From NCBI GenBank assembly GCA_002730095.1, contig PBZE01000022.1, positions 1-35,873 of the forward strand: a DNA stretch of 35,873 nucleotides. The letters are read 5' to 3'. Of this stretch, positions 9,739-17,927 are shown one piece after another (the stretch's first letter is position 1; every line of letters starts with the position of its first letter). The notes beneath the pieces are model-generated. The model saw only the letters and a list, made by a program, of their open reading frames with translations. It did not search any database and was not told the origin of the DNA. The translations under genes were made by a program, and so were the position numbers. The DNA is from Methanobacteriota archaeon. Its GTDB lineage: Archaea > Thermoplasmatota > Poseidoniia > Poseidoniales > Thalassarchaeaceae.

Positions 9739-10056
9739 TTAATTAGACCTAAAGGCATCCAGTACTATCTTCACAGCCTTCTCTCTGTTACCGTCGCTTC
9801 CCTTGTGAATGGACTCAATAGATGAGTCTCCATCCTTCGAGACCTTCTTGGCTTCTTTCTCTGCTACACCACGGGCCTCTGAAATCATGCCTTGGCTGCT
9901 GGACTCTGAATCGGACCTTCCCGACTGGATTATCTCCGTTGCCGATAGTCTAGCTTTGGTAATAATCTCTGCAGCTTTGGATTCCGCGTCGGATATGGTT
10001 TCCTTCGCTTTGTTCTCTGCATTCTTAATTGCCTTGAGGACTGTTTCTCGGCCCAT
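9739..10056 (-). CDS. atpH: A-type ATP synthase subunit H (peripheral stalk)
   Basis: A 105-residue, almost wholly helical, coiled-coil protein rich in Ala, Glu and Lys, the partner of subunit E in the peripheral stalk. It is the first gene of the nine-gene operon, as in other archaea. The ATG at 10056 is preceded by AGGTGCAAAAA; the upstream GTG at 10065 overlaps that ribosome site and is rejected. The gene ends 19 nt before atpI. The short sequence has little conservation, so the assignment rests on position and helical composition. Confidence 0.85.
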   Translation of the reverse strand: MGRETVLKAIKNAENKAKETISDAESKAAEIITKARLSATEIIQSGRSDSESSSQGMISEARGVAEKEAKKVSKDGDSSIESIHKGSDGNREKAVKIVLDAFRSN

Positions 10057-10129
10057 TTTTTGCACCTACGGCTTTGGCGAACGATATCGAGTTTATGATG
10101 ATAACCTTGTGAGTCTCAGTTCGCAGACA

Positions 10130-10152
10130 CCCCAGAGCAAAGAGGTCTGGGG
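10130..10152. promoter_or_regulatory. Inverted repeat between atpH and the divergent methyltransferase gene
   Basis: A perfect 7-bp inverted repeat, CCCCAGA at 10130-10136 and TCTGGGG at 10146-10152, with a 9-nt spacer. It lies in the only region that can drive both the ATP synthase operon (minus) and the methyltransferase (plus). It could be an operator for a dimeric regulator, or a hairpin in the methyltransferase leader. The AT-richer stretch at about 10087-10108 is the likely core promoter area. Function is inferred. Confidence 0.35.
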
Positions 10153-10170
10153 CGGGAACTATCCAAATAT

Positions 10171-10908
10171 GTGTCACTCGGCGGGGTGTTCGTGGACACT
10201 GAGACCATAGGCAAGGAAGACTGGGAAGAGCTTCAGAGAAATCTGGAAGCTACGATCCCTGTTTATGACAAAGTGAACAGAGTTGCAACTTTTGGACAAG
10301 TCTCAAAATGGAGGCGGATGGTAAGAGAAAGACTGCCATCTAATGGCAGGATTTTGGAAGTGGGATGTGGCCCTGGTAGCTTTGCAGAGGACGTAGAGGG
10401 ATACGATTTGGTATGCCTTGACCCGATTCCTGAAATGCTAAAGGTCGCTGAAGAAAGGGTGAATTCAGCAAGAAAAAAAAGGGGCGATGGGGCAGCAGAA
10501 TTCGTTCACGGGAAGGCCGAGGATTTGCCATTTGATGATGCGTCCTTTGATGCGGTCTGTACATTATTCTCTTTCAGAGACTGGTTTGACAAAAGGGCGG
10601 GAATATCAGAGGCACTCAGAGTTCTGAAGCCGGGTGGGACATTCATCATCGTAGATCCGGCAAAGATAAATCGTTTTCATGGATTCCTTGGATGGCTTTG
10701 GATGAGGACCTACGTCAGTTTGTACGCGAGGATCCTCTACGGCACTGGGGGGCACCCTTGGAAATGGCTGACTAAAACATATGTTAGCTTTGGCACAACG
10801 AAGGACTACGTCTCCATGCTGCAAGAAGAGGGTTTCATAGATGCTCGTGCGAAAGTAGTATTTCCAGGCATGGCCACTATCTGGCAGGGAGAAAAGCCAG
10901 TTAACTGA
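10171..10908 (+). CDS. Class I SAM-dependent methyltransferase (UbiE/Methyltransf_11-like)
   Basis: The 245-residue protein has the Rossmann methyltransferase core: motif I ILEVGCGPGSF (about 61-71), the acidic residue that binds the SAM ribose at the end of strand two (VCLDP), motif II-III around FDAVCTLFSFRDW, and a post-motif LRVLKPGGTFIIVD. This layout is that of UbiE-type quinone or small-molecule methylases, but the substrate cannot be told. The longest reading begins at GTG 10171; a second GTG at 10192 follows a GGGGTG that resembles a ribosome site and may be the true start. It is divergent from the ATP synthase operon and tail-to-tail with the lipid reductase, so quinone or isoprenoid modification would fit, as inference. 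Confidence 0.8.
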   Translation: MSLGGVFVDTETIGKEDWEELQRNLEATIPVYDKVNRVATFGQVSKWRRMVRERLPSNGRILEVGCGPGSFAEDVEGYDLVCLDPIPEMLKVAEERVNSARKKRGDGAAEFVHGKAEDLPFDDASFDAVCTLFSFRDWFDKRAGISEALRVLKPGGTFIIVDPAKINRFHGFLGWLWMRTYVSLYARILYGTGGHPWKWLTKTYVSFGTTKDYVSMLQEEGFIDARAKVVFPGMATIWQGEKPVN

Positions 10909-10921
10909 CAATATTGTCTAG

Positions 10922-12025
10922 TCAGAAAATGAAGAATGGCTTGCGGCAAGTGACGAATCTCCAAACAAATGGCTTGGTCATGGGGTTGAATGCCATATTT
11001 AGGATCCAATCGGGTAACCTCATTATCCAACTCCCGATCCTGAATGATAGCTTTGAGTTTCTCATTACTGAGCCCATTTGGCGTTTCCATTCAGTTTCGT
11101 AGTTATGCAGTGACGTGCCGTTGTCCAGATGTGAGACTATAGTTTGGCCAGCTATTCTCCCTCCAATCATTGCAATCGTAATTCCTGCCCCATTGGAGGG
11201 AAGTACCATTCCCGCGGAATCCCCAACAAGTAGGTGGCTTCCTTTGACGAAGCTGTTTATGGTCCCAGACATCGGAAGTGACCCTGCTCCTCTGAAAGTA
11301 ATCTCCCCCTGATAGTTGGATATGAATTTGTCAGCGAGAGTGTTTAGCGAGGTCCCTCTCGAGAGATCTTTCTGTATTCCCAAACCAATGTTTGCGCCGT
11401 TTTCTTTCGGGAAAACCCAAGCATAACCACCTGGGGCCATAGAGCCGAAATGTAGTTCCACTGCATCTCCGAATTTGCCGTCCATGAGTACGAACTTGAT
11501 GGGGATCTTGAGTGAGGATTCATTCCAATGACTTCTCCTGAGAGGATCGTTGTGCCCACCGGCTCCTACGATTACTTTCGCCATGAATTGCCTTCCATCT
11601 CTCAGAGTAACTGTCTCTCCATCAACTGCCTCTACTCTTGCTCCTGTCAGGTACTCCGCACCCTTAGAAGAAGCCAGATCAACCAACCACTCGTCATGGA
11701 GTACCCTATTGAGCATTAGGCCGTCAAATGGATATTTCAGAGGCCTTCCCGAGGGAGGGACGATATGCATCTCAGAAGTTCTTCGAGAAATCGCTTCCTC
11801 GGGAGTTCTCAGTAAATCATCGATGTCTGGGACATCTGGGCAGAGTCTTCTCATCTCGTCATTGGTCGGCACTAGCTCGCCGCACTGGAGAGGGGACCCT
11901 ATCGAATCTCTCCCATCTATGACTAGCACCTTCTTTCCTCCCTCGGCAACGTACCTTGCAGTAGTAGAGCCAGCTGGCCCACCCCCAATTACAATCACGT
12001 CCCAGATTTCAGGTTCTTCTGCCAT
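10922..12025 (-). CDS. Geranylgeranyl reductase family flavoprotein (archaeal lipid saturation)
   Basis: This FAD enzyme family reduces the double bonds of geranylgeranyl chains in archaeal membrane lipids. The 367-residue protein opens with the dinucleotide-binding motif VIGGGPAGSTTARYVAEGG (about 12-30) and has the family's substrate-side LQCGELVP, the mid-protein GGYAWVFPKENGANIGLG and the C-terminal FAD motif LLVGDSAGMVLPSNGAGI. The ATG at 12025 follows a CGAGGATAAT ribosome site. It lies 13 nt downstream of the prenyl diphosphate synthase gene on the same strand, so chain synthesis and chain reduction are in one operon. Which isoprenoid it reduces (lipid or quinone side chain) is not decided by sequence. 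Confidence 0.88.
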   Translation of the reverse strand: MAEEPEIWDVIVIGGGPAGSTTARYVAEGGKKVLVIDGRDSIGSPLQCGELVPTNDEMRRLCPDVPDIDDLLRTPEEAISRRTSEMHIVPPSGRPLKYPFDGLMLNRVLHDEWLVDLASSKGAEYLTGARVEAVDGETVTLRDGRQFMAKVIVGAGGHNDPLRRSHWNESSLKIPIKFVLMDGKFGDAVELHFGSMAPGGYAWVFPKENGANIGLGIQKDLSRGTSLNTLADKFISNYQGEITFRGAGSLPMSGTINSFVKGSHLLVGDSAGMVLPSNGAGITIAMIGGRIAGQTIVSHLDNGTSLHNYETEWKRQMGSVMRNSKLSFRIGSWIMRLPDWILNMAFNPMTKPFVWRFVTCRKPFFIF

Positions 12026-12038
12026 ATTATCCTCGAGA

Positions 12039-13019
12039 TTATACTCTCCTATTTCTGGAGATTACTGCTACCTCGGAAATGAGTTCCTTGGCATCCGAGG
12101 GAGGGAGCTTCGAGAGAATTTCGAGAGCACGGTCAACGTGATTCTGAATGAGTTGTCTGGTGTACGAGAATGATCCTGAAATCTCCAGTAGAGTCGTTAG
12201 CTCATTCCATCTATCATCACTGAAATTATTTAGGACGTCAGCTAAATGTTCTCTTTCAGTACCATGCAATATGGTCAGAGCATGAATAATTGGTAGTGTC
12301 ATCTTACCCTCGTGTACATCCGTACCCCTAGGCTTCCCCATTTCTGGGTCGCCAGTGAGATCTAGAAGATCATCGACCAGTTGGAATGCTCTCCCGAATT
12401 CGATCCCGAAATCATACATCATATCTGATACCTCTTTGGAAGCTCCGGCGACCAAAGCGGAACAGGCGGTGCAAGTGGCGAAGGGGCCCACCGTTTTCCC
12501 ATCGATGATTGAGTAGTAATCCTCGGGGGTTGTTGTGAGATCGCCTATGTGGTTGAACTGCTGTAGTTCTCCCCTAGCGATATTGGTACATGAGCTTGCA
12601 ATCATGTCCACAACGTCCATTTCATACCTCCCTCCCTTGGAAAATCCGAGAGCAAACAAGTAGTCGCCGGCAATAATTGCTTGCGCCAAGCCGTGAGAGG
12701 AGTGGATTGTAGGCCTGCCCCTTCTGAATCTAGATTGATCATAAATGTCGTCATGAATCAGGGTTGCAGTATGAATCAACTCTGCAGATAGAGCTAGGTC
12801 CATAACTTCCCCGACGTCAGTACCTCCTGCTGCTTCGTAAGTCAGAATGGCCAAAAGGGGCCTGAGTCTCTTTCCGCCTGAGAGCAGTACATCACGGGCT
12901 AGATCCATGGCAGGGGCACCGGAGGATGAAATCGCCTCCTGTACCAAATTCTCCAATTCCTCTTCAAAGAGATTCAATCGCTTCTCCAAGCCGCGCTTGA
13001 CAGACAGCTTGGATACCAT
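12039..13019 (-). CDS. idsA: Isoprenyl diphosphate synthase (geranylgeranyl/farnesyl type)
   Basis: This enzyme condenses isopentenyl diphosphate with allylic diphosphates to give the C15/C20 chains of archaeal lipids. The first Asp-rich motif is LIHDDIYDQ (about 86-94), the second is LVDDLLDLTGD; the substrate-binding GGKRLRP is near residue 48. I use the ATG at 13019, giving 326 residues. A TTG at 13055 would add 12 residues but falls inside a TATATA box at 13044-13052, which lies about 26 nt upstream of the ATG, so the message is probably leaderless. It is followed after 19 nt-scale spacing by the reductase gene. Product chain length cannot be set with confidence. Confidence 0.92.
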   Translation of the reverse strand: MVSKLSVKRGLEKRLNLFEEELENLVQEAISSSGAPAMDLARDVLLSGGKRLRPLLAILTYEAAGGTDVGEVMDLALSAELIHTATLIHDDIYDQSRFRRGRPTIHSSHGLAQAIIAGDYLFALGFSKGGRYEMDVVDMIASSCTNIARGELQQFNHIGDLTTTPEDYYSIIDGKTVGPFATCTACSALVAGASKEVSDMMYDFGIEFGRAFQLVDDLLDLTGDPEMGKPRGTDVHEGKMTLPIIHALTILHGTEREHLADVLNNFSDDRWNELTTLLEISGSFSYTRQLIQNHVDRALEILSKLPPSDAKELISEVAVISRNRRV

Positions 13020-13043
13020 GTTATCATTACGTTGGGCTAGGGT

Positions 13044-13052
13044 CGTATATAT
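13044..13052. promoter_or_regulatory. TATA box shared by divergent genes
   Basis: The near-palindromic GTATATATC sits between idsA (minus, ATG 13019) and the HemC-like gene (plus, ATG 13113). It is about 26 nt from the idsA ATG, the normal archaeal TATA-to-start distance for a leaderless message. On the plus strand it would place a start site near 13074, leaving a leader of about 39 nt with a ribosome site. A single symmetrical box could serve both directions. Confidence 0.5.
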
Positions 13053-13112
13053 CAACGAGTGTGCGTGCGCTTAGTCGGGCACAGTGAGTGCTCCCCCCCA
13101 GAGGTGGATGCG

Positions 13113-14183
13113 ATGAAAGAAGGACTTGCCCTTGCTACTCTCGACTCCCATAGCTGTCCCGTGGGCTCCAGAATGGCTTCATTCCTCTCCTCGGATGGAG
13201 CTCCGGAGATCGAAATAGAGCTGGCAGAATCCGATAGTCTGGATCATGGCCTAAAGAGGTTGGAATCAGGGGACATAGACGTACTAGCGATGCCTGCTGA
13301 AATGATACATGGAAACATGATGGCTGTCCTTCAGTCGGGCTGTAAGGTAGTTGGAGCCAGGACTCCCGTCAGGCCCTATCCGGTTCTCGTTTCCGAGAAC
13401 AAACTGCAGTATCAGCCGAAATCTGCAATTATATTATGTGGAAATAAGCTAATTCGAAGGCAGCTAAGGAGGGCACGTAGAGGCCTCAGAGTCCTCGATC
13501 CTGAGGCTTATGCCTCAATCGAAGATAAGGGGGCGGTTCCCTCCGACTTACTTGATTTGACAAAATGGATGGAGGAATTGAGGGAATCTGGCGATATAGA
13601 CGGATTCGTAGTGGCCAGAGGCCTTTATGACAATTGTAAACTTGTCAGTAGAAGGCATTCCCTACTACCTGACGGATTGGACGAGGGAGACCCTCAATTT
13701 ATTCCTCCTGCTTATTCGGACTTGATCATTTTTGTAGCTAGGGAACGGTTTCCAAAGAGCATCTCTGATGAGATATCTGAGAAGGAGGGGGAGACTAGTT
13801 GGTGGGTCCAGAATTCGATGCTGGGTTCCTTAGATCCAGAATCTCTTGAGAAGTTAGGGGTCTTAGTAAGGCATAGACAAGTGAGATCATTGATCAAACA
13901 GGCGGAAGCTACTCGTGATCTAACCTTGGAGCAGGTCTGTCTCGATCCTGACGGAGAGGTTATCGAGGAAGAGGTGCACGTAGAAATTAGGTTGGAGGTA
14001 GTATCCAAGGATGGGACTAGGACGGTTGGACTTCACAGAGTAATCAGATACTCGAATTTCGAAAGAGCCACTATAGCTTCTCTCAGAGACTGGGAGACAA
14101 TCATCAAGGAAGTATCGAGGGATGTTCCAAAGGATTTCCATACAGATCCTGAGAGTCCTCCGTTCATCCTTCTTGATGAATAG
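13113..14183 (+). CDS. Porphobilinogen deaminase (HemC)-like protein, catalytic signature missing
   Basis: The 356-residue protein follows the pattern of hydroxymethylbilane synthase. GLALATLDSHSCPVGSRMAS stands where the family has its first-strand TRGSxLA stretch. SGDIDVLAMPAEMIHG (52-67) stands where the family has G.IDxAVHSxKDxP; the catalytic Lys-Asp pair is gone. NKLIRRQLRRARRGLRV (111-127) resembles the SLRR...RP.L.. cofactor-binding stretch, keeping the double Arg. SGDIDGFVVARGLYDN (159-174) resembles the DAIVLAxAGLxR stretch, followed by LLPDGLD and FIPPAY. The C-terminal third does not look like a normal cofactor-attachment domain. I start at ATG 13113, preceded by GAGGTGG; the upstream GTG 13059 is less likely. 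The family resemblance is my reading; an enzymatic role is doubtful. Confidence 0.5.
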   Translation: MKEGLALATLDSHSCPVGSRMASFLSSDGAPEIEIELAESDSLDHGLKRLESGDIDVLAMPAEMIHGNMMAVLQSGCKVVGARTPVRPYPVLVSENKLQYQPKSAIILCGNKLIRRQLRRARRGLRVLDPEAYASIEDKGAVPSDLLDLTKWMEELRESGDIDGFVVARGLYDNCKLVSRRHSLLPDGLDEGDPQFIPPAYSDLIIFVARERFPKSISDEISEKEGETSWWVQNSMLGSLDPESLEKLGVLVRHRQVRSLIKQAEATRDLTLEQVCLDPDGEVIEEEVHVEIRLEVVSKDGTRTVGLHRVIRYSNFERATIASLRDWETIIKEVSRDVPKDFHTDPESPPFILLDE

Positions 14184-14275
14184 CCCGGACATGCCTGCCT
14201 CTGAAACCACATGATTTTGGGGAACTCGCACGCAATGAATATGACTACGATGTCATCCCGCGAACTGGTGCTCTG

Positions 14276-15244
14276 TTGATTTATGACGCGTCCTCTCTCG
14301 ATATCCTGTACAGGGGGAGACTTGTAGAGTTGAGAGAAATGGCTGAATCTATGAAGATCTCCAAGAGTGGCTCAGTGGAAGTTCTACGTGCACGTCTTAT
14401 TCACAGTATCGTTCTGAAAGACCTGGACCTGTCATGGGATGGAATTCAAGGCATGAGCCATAATGAGCTTGGAGGGATTCTCAAAATATTCGGCATCAAG
14501 TCTTCTGGATCCCACAGGGAGAGGCGCCAGCGTCTATGGTTGCACCTAAATTTTGACTCGCGTAGAATGACCATAGAGAGACTGGCAGAGATGGACAGGG
14601 ATGAGCTGCATGAGCTGTGTATGAGACTAGAAGCGCCACTAACTGGGAACCGGACTGTTCTGATGGGCAGAGTGGCGGGAGTCTTGACCAACCAGCTTAA
14701 CGGATGGGGGAGAATCAAAAGAAGCCTCAGAAGGAATGGCCTGAAACTATCAGTGTCTGACCCGGTTACCAAGGCCCAAGAGAATTCTGAGGATGATTTG
14801 GAGATAGCAAATATCGACTTTGACATGGATTCTCCGATTGCTGTTATTGAGGATGCTCATGACTCCTTGATCCTAGGGATAGACACCTTGGGACCTGACA
14901 TACAGCGAGACCTCAGGATAATTTCCTCCTATGCATCTGAGATAGACAGGATTGTAGGGACGATACTTAGGGGGTGTGGAGGCATCTGGGGAGAAGGACA
15001 GAGGGAGCTTATGCTAAGAATTTCCAAGAGAAGGGGTTGGCCAGTGAATGACGAGGCCGTAAGAACAAGGCTTGCCCGGGTTTCTACGGATATTGCAGAA
15101 ATAAGAGGGGCTAGAATTGGCGAGTTTGGTAGGATGAGCAGCAACTCACTACTCAGAGAGCAAGTAATTTCTGAATCATCGGCACAGAGAATAAGGCAGA
15201 AAATGGAATTCACTGATTCACTATTGCGTGAGATGGGAACTTAG
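14276..15244 (+). CDS. Protein with three SAP-like modules, 5' end apparently frameshifted
   Basis: I know no named family for the whole protein. Three SAP-like helix-extended loop-helix modules are visible: RGRLVELREMAESMKISKSG (residues 14-33), MSHNELGGILKIFGIKSSG (61-79) and AEMDRDELHELCMRLEAPL (104-122). SAP modules usually bind DNA. The C-terminal half (about 165-322) is helical, unrecognised and basic in part. The listed start is a TTG at 14276 with no good ribosome site. The frame is open upstream back to 14180 but has no ATG, GTG or TTG there, and it still looks coding. One extra base in the TTTTGGGG run at 14215-14222 would join it to the ATG at 14211 and give a normal N-terminus. 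It converges with the RPA operon, overlapping by four bases. Confidence 0.6.
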   Translation: MIYDASSLDILYRGRLVELREMAESMKISKSGSVEVLRARLIHSIVLKDLDLSWDGIQGMSHNELGGILKIFGIKSSGSHRERRQRLWLHLNFDSRRMTIERLAEMDRDELHELCMRLEAPLTGNRTVLMGRVAGVLTNQLNGWGRIKRSLRRNGLKLSVSDPVTKAQENSEDDLEIANIDFDMDSPIAVIEDAHDSLILGIDTLGPDIQRDLRIISSYASEIDRIVGTILRGCGGIWGEGQRELMLRISKRRGWPVNDEAVRTRLARVSTDIAEIRGARIGEFGRMSSNSLLREQVISESSAQRIRQKMEFTDSLLREMGT

Positions 15245-16182
15245 AGGACTTGGAAAAATCCAAACCTCGGCTCAATAATTGTTCCATCGACATCCCTCAT
15301 TCCTTCTATCGCGTCCTCCGCCTCTTCCCTAGAGAAGCCCGATTGAACGCATGTGAGAATTATTGTATCATACTCTGCCCCCTGACCCCCATCTGCCGAT
15401 TTTATTGCGTTAATTATTGTCATGGATATATCCCCAGTGGGCTCAATTGGGGACTTTGGCTCTGGGGCCCCTGGTTCCACTTTGTCGGACTCACTCTCTG
15501 AACGTGACATCTCCAATTCAGCCTCGGCCATACTGGACCTTCCAGATGCTATAGACAGGGCCTGTAAGACTCCAACTCTGTAGTTCTCTAGATCAAATTC
15601 TGGATAGTGTGATCTTGCCTGAGCCATTCCATTCGCTATGTCGGCAGGAATCCCGCCATTAATCAAAGCCTGGGAGTTTGCGTCCAATTCGACAGAATCT
15701 TCGTAGGCCTTCATTCTCCTCAATGTGGCTTCGGCCGCTTCAACCAACCACCTTGAATACCTCTCCTTGTCAATTATTGCTAACTGCTCGACCCTGAGGG
15801 ACGTAAATACGCCACCATCCTCGGTCTCAAACCATCTAGCCTTCCCAACTAGGGACATTAGGAATCGGTCTCCTGATTCAAATCTGGCAAGAAGCTCTTC
15901 GGCCTCGGGATGCATCTCCTCTTGGAATGGAGCTATGTTGAAAACATGGTTTCCAGTTGGATCCCTAATATGTCCAGAATAGCTTGGGCCGTTGTCCCCG
16001 TCTCTCCTCTCCAATCTATCTATCACCCCAGCTACCAATGCCCTATTGACTCTGGCCCCTAACTTGGTAATGACGAATGAGGGGTCGAACTCACCTGTTC
16101 CCATCTCAGTAAGGGATGCATCTGAATACTCCTGTGCAAGCATCCTAATAGCAGTCTGACGGGGCGATCTTCGAGACTCCAT
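15241..16182 (-). CDS. RPA-associated protein (COG3390-like), partner of archaeal RPA
   Basis: The 313-residue protein lies directly after the RPA gene, overlapping its stop (TGATG junction), as does the archaeal RPA-associated protein family that forms a complex with RPA. The N-terminal half (MESRRSPRQTAIRML... to about 165) has the look of an OB-fold with GPSYSGHIRDPTGNHVFNI, matching that family. The C-terminal part has an acidic, Ser-rich linker (about 225-250) and a winged-helix-like end (ISMTIINAIKSADGGQGAEY). The ATG at 16182 is set by GGAGGTGG upstream; the longer start at 16200 lies inside that site. It probably stabilises or modulates RPA on single-stranded DNA. Confidence 0.82.
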   Translation of the reverse strand: MESRRSPRQTAIRMLAQEYSDASLTEMGTGEFDPSFVITKLGARVNRALVAGVIDRLERRDGDNGPSYSGHIRDPTGNHVFNIAPFQEEMHPEAEELLARFESGDRFLMSLVGKARWFETEDGGVFTSLRVEQLAIIDKERYSRWLVEAAEATLRRMKAYEDSVELDANSQALINGGIPADIANGMAQARSHYPEFDLENYRVGVLQALSIASGRSSMAEAELEMSRSESESDKVEPGAPEPKSPIEPTGDISMTIINAIKSADGGQGAEYDTIILTCVQSGFSREEAEDAIEGMRDVDGTIIEPRFGFFQVL

Positions 16183-17906
16183 CACATTACCACCTCCCAT
16201 CTCTCAATGACGTTTTCTGCAGCCTTTGAAGCATTTATTCCGTCGTCCTGTACGCTGTCGGCAAGTAGCATTGCGCCTTGATCGTCTATGAGGGCCAAGC
16301 CATTTACTGAGACTCCCCTTCCGAGAGCTTTCTCCCTCACCGATGATAAGAATGAGTCTTGGCCATCTCTGGAAATCATCTCGGAAACTTCAGCCTGAGT
16401 CATCCCAAGGAAATTTTCTGCGGGCTCCTTGGATAACAACAGTGAGACATTGGAAATTCCATCGTCCAAGACCATCCTGATTCGCAAGTCCTCCTCCCCT
16501 CTTTGAGGACCACAATCAACACATACTCCATCCCTGAGTCTCTTTCTGCATTTCCTTTCCCTATCTTGCAGCTGTACAGTACACCTCTCAATTATTCCTG
16601 AGTCACCAGTAATCAGTACTATTGTTCCTTTAGTTCGTACGCCACGTCTCGTGCCTCCTGCTACCAGCTCTGTTAGGCCAACATCGACCCAATGATCCTC
16701 TGGGTCAATCTTCTCCCACGTAGGGCTTTCCAGACTTATCGCTTGCGCGATATCATCTATGACTAGATCGGGGGAGCCTTGCCATGATTGGACTCTGGCT
16801 TCCTTCAGGTGAATGAAGTCCCCGGGCTTTGGATCAAAGTCACACCATGCCGTGAGTCTGCATCTGCCAGTGGGATCCATCACATCACCGCTTCTGACAA
16901 CTCTCTCTGAACCGTCTTTTGCAGTGAACGACCTCTTGTACCATGATTCCACTTGGAGGGTTATTTCCACGTCCCTCATCCCATTTCTCAAGCCGGAAAT
17001 AGTACTCTTCTTAGTTGCGGCCAAATCGTCCATACTAGCGAATGAGTTGTCATGATACACCTCGACCCTAGTTGTGTCGCTGATATTTACTTCGGGAGTA
17101 TCTCTGAATCTTCTGATCGATGCCCCCTCAATCTTGAGAAGCGTCCCCGGTTCGTAATCAAAGTCTGACCAAGAAAGCATCCCGATACTACCAGTCTCAT
17201 CAGCCAATCTGCCTCTAACAACATTCAGTTGACCGGAACCATCCCTCTTCACGATGACGTCGCTCTTTGTCGAAAGAACCCTAGCTACGATATTTACAAA
17301 ACCGTCTGATTGTGAAGCTCTCTCGATAGAGATTGGCTCATCGGACCTCTCAAGATTCGCTTGACCTCCCTCCCTCAGGACTGAGATTCTAGAAGTTCTG
17401 TTGATATTGATGGATTTTTTATCGTTCCACTCATTGACGGATACTCCCTCGAGTCTGACTACTGAGCCAGGAGCTAGGTTCTGACTGTGCCCTCCCCAAT
17501 CCTTGTAATCCCATCTCTCTCTTTTGTCGCTCGGCTCCCATGGATTATCTTCGATCCATCCGAAGGCTATCTGTCGCTCCTCACCAGTCTTCATCTTCTG
17601 CATCCTAGGGGTGTAGGAGACCACAGCGACTTCGACGGTAACGTTTCGATCATCTGAACCAAGATCGGAGAACCTATCCACCTTCTTGACCGAAGGAGGT
17701 GCTGCCCTAGTTCCTGATGAGCCGGTTACCTCCATTCCAGCGGCGGCCTGAAACTTTCTAATCACTGATCTCAATGCGTCCTCTGGAGGTATCAGAAACT
17801 CTTCCTCGTATCTCCTGAACTCATCTGCAATTTCATCTTCGCTAGCATCTTTACATTCTTCCTTAACAGTGGCTACTAGATTTGCATATTTTGCATCAAC
17901 GGTCAT
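16182..17906 (-). CDS. rpa: Archaeal RPA, single-stranded DNA-binding protein with several OB-folds and a zinc finger
   Basis: The protein coats single-stranded DNA in replication, recombination and repair. Of its 574 residues, 1-60 form a helical N-terminal region. OB-fold-like segments follow at about 86-180, 203-285 and 312-390, each with the W-x-D-F/Y-x-PG turn (SWSDFDYEPG, AWCDFDPKPG). The C-terminal OB-like region carries four Cys at 442, 453, 462 and 465, a zinc-binding set as in archaeal and eukaryotic RPA1. The ATG at 17906 has the ribosome site TAGGAGGCAGATAA. It is cotranscribed with its partner gene. The leader contains an inverted repeat and a hairpin that can cover the ribosome site. 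Confidence 0.9.
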   Translation of the reverse strand: MTVDAKYANLVATVKEECKDASEDEIADEFRRYEEEFLIPPEDALRSVIRKFQAAAGMEVTGSSGTRAAPPSVKKVDRFSDLGSDDRNVTVEVAVVSYTPRMQKMKTGEERQIAFGWIEDNPWEPSDKRERWDYKDWGGHSQNLAPGSVVRLEGVSVNEWNDKKSININRTSRISVLREGGQANLERSDEPISIERASQSDGFVNIVARVLSTKSDVIVKRDGSGQLNVVRGRLADETGSIGMLSWSDFDYEPGTLLKIEGASIRRFRDTPEVNISDTTRVEVYHDNSFASMDDLAATKKSTISGLRNGMRDVEITLQVESWYKRSFTAKDGSERVVRSGDVMDPTGRCRLTAWCDFDPKPGDFIHLKEARVQSWQGSPDLVIDDIAQAISLESPTWEKIDPEDHWVDVGLTELVAGGTRRGVRTKGTIVLITGDSGIIERCTVQLQDRERKCRKRLRDGVCVDCGPQRGEEDLRIRMVLDDGISNVSLLLSKEPAENFLGMTQAEVSEMISRDGQDSFLSSVREKALGRGVSVNGLALIDDQGAMLLADSVQDDGINASKAAENVIERWEVVM

Positions 17907-17913
17907 TTATCTG

Positions 17914-17927
17914 CCTCCTAAAAGAGG
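17914..17927 (-). promoter_or_regulatory. Hairpin that can hide the RPA ribosome site
   Basis: On the minus strand CCTC (17927-17924) can pair with GAGG (17917-17914) across a TTTTAG loop. The GAGG is the Shine-Dalgarno of the RPA gene, whose ATG is at 17906. Pairing would reduce initiation. The stem is short and could occur by chance. Confidence 0.3.

Noticed and set aside
7534-9758. Longer start for subunit I at 9758
   Set aside because: It would overlap atpH and ignore the GGAGGGTG site placed before ATG 9719.
9809-10210. Plus-strand 133-codon ORF across the atpH gene
   Set aside because: It is antisense to the Ala/Glu-rich coiled-coil atpH, whose composition yields Ser/Ala-rich shadows; the peptide has no family features.
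11550-12173. Plus-strand 207-codon ORF
   Set aside because: It is antisense to the geranylgeranyl reductase and the end of idsA; its Ser/Thr/Pro-rich translation has no motif.
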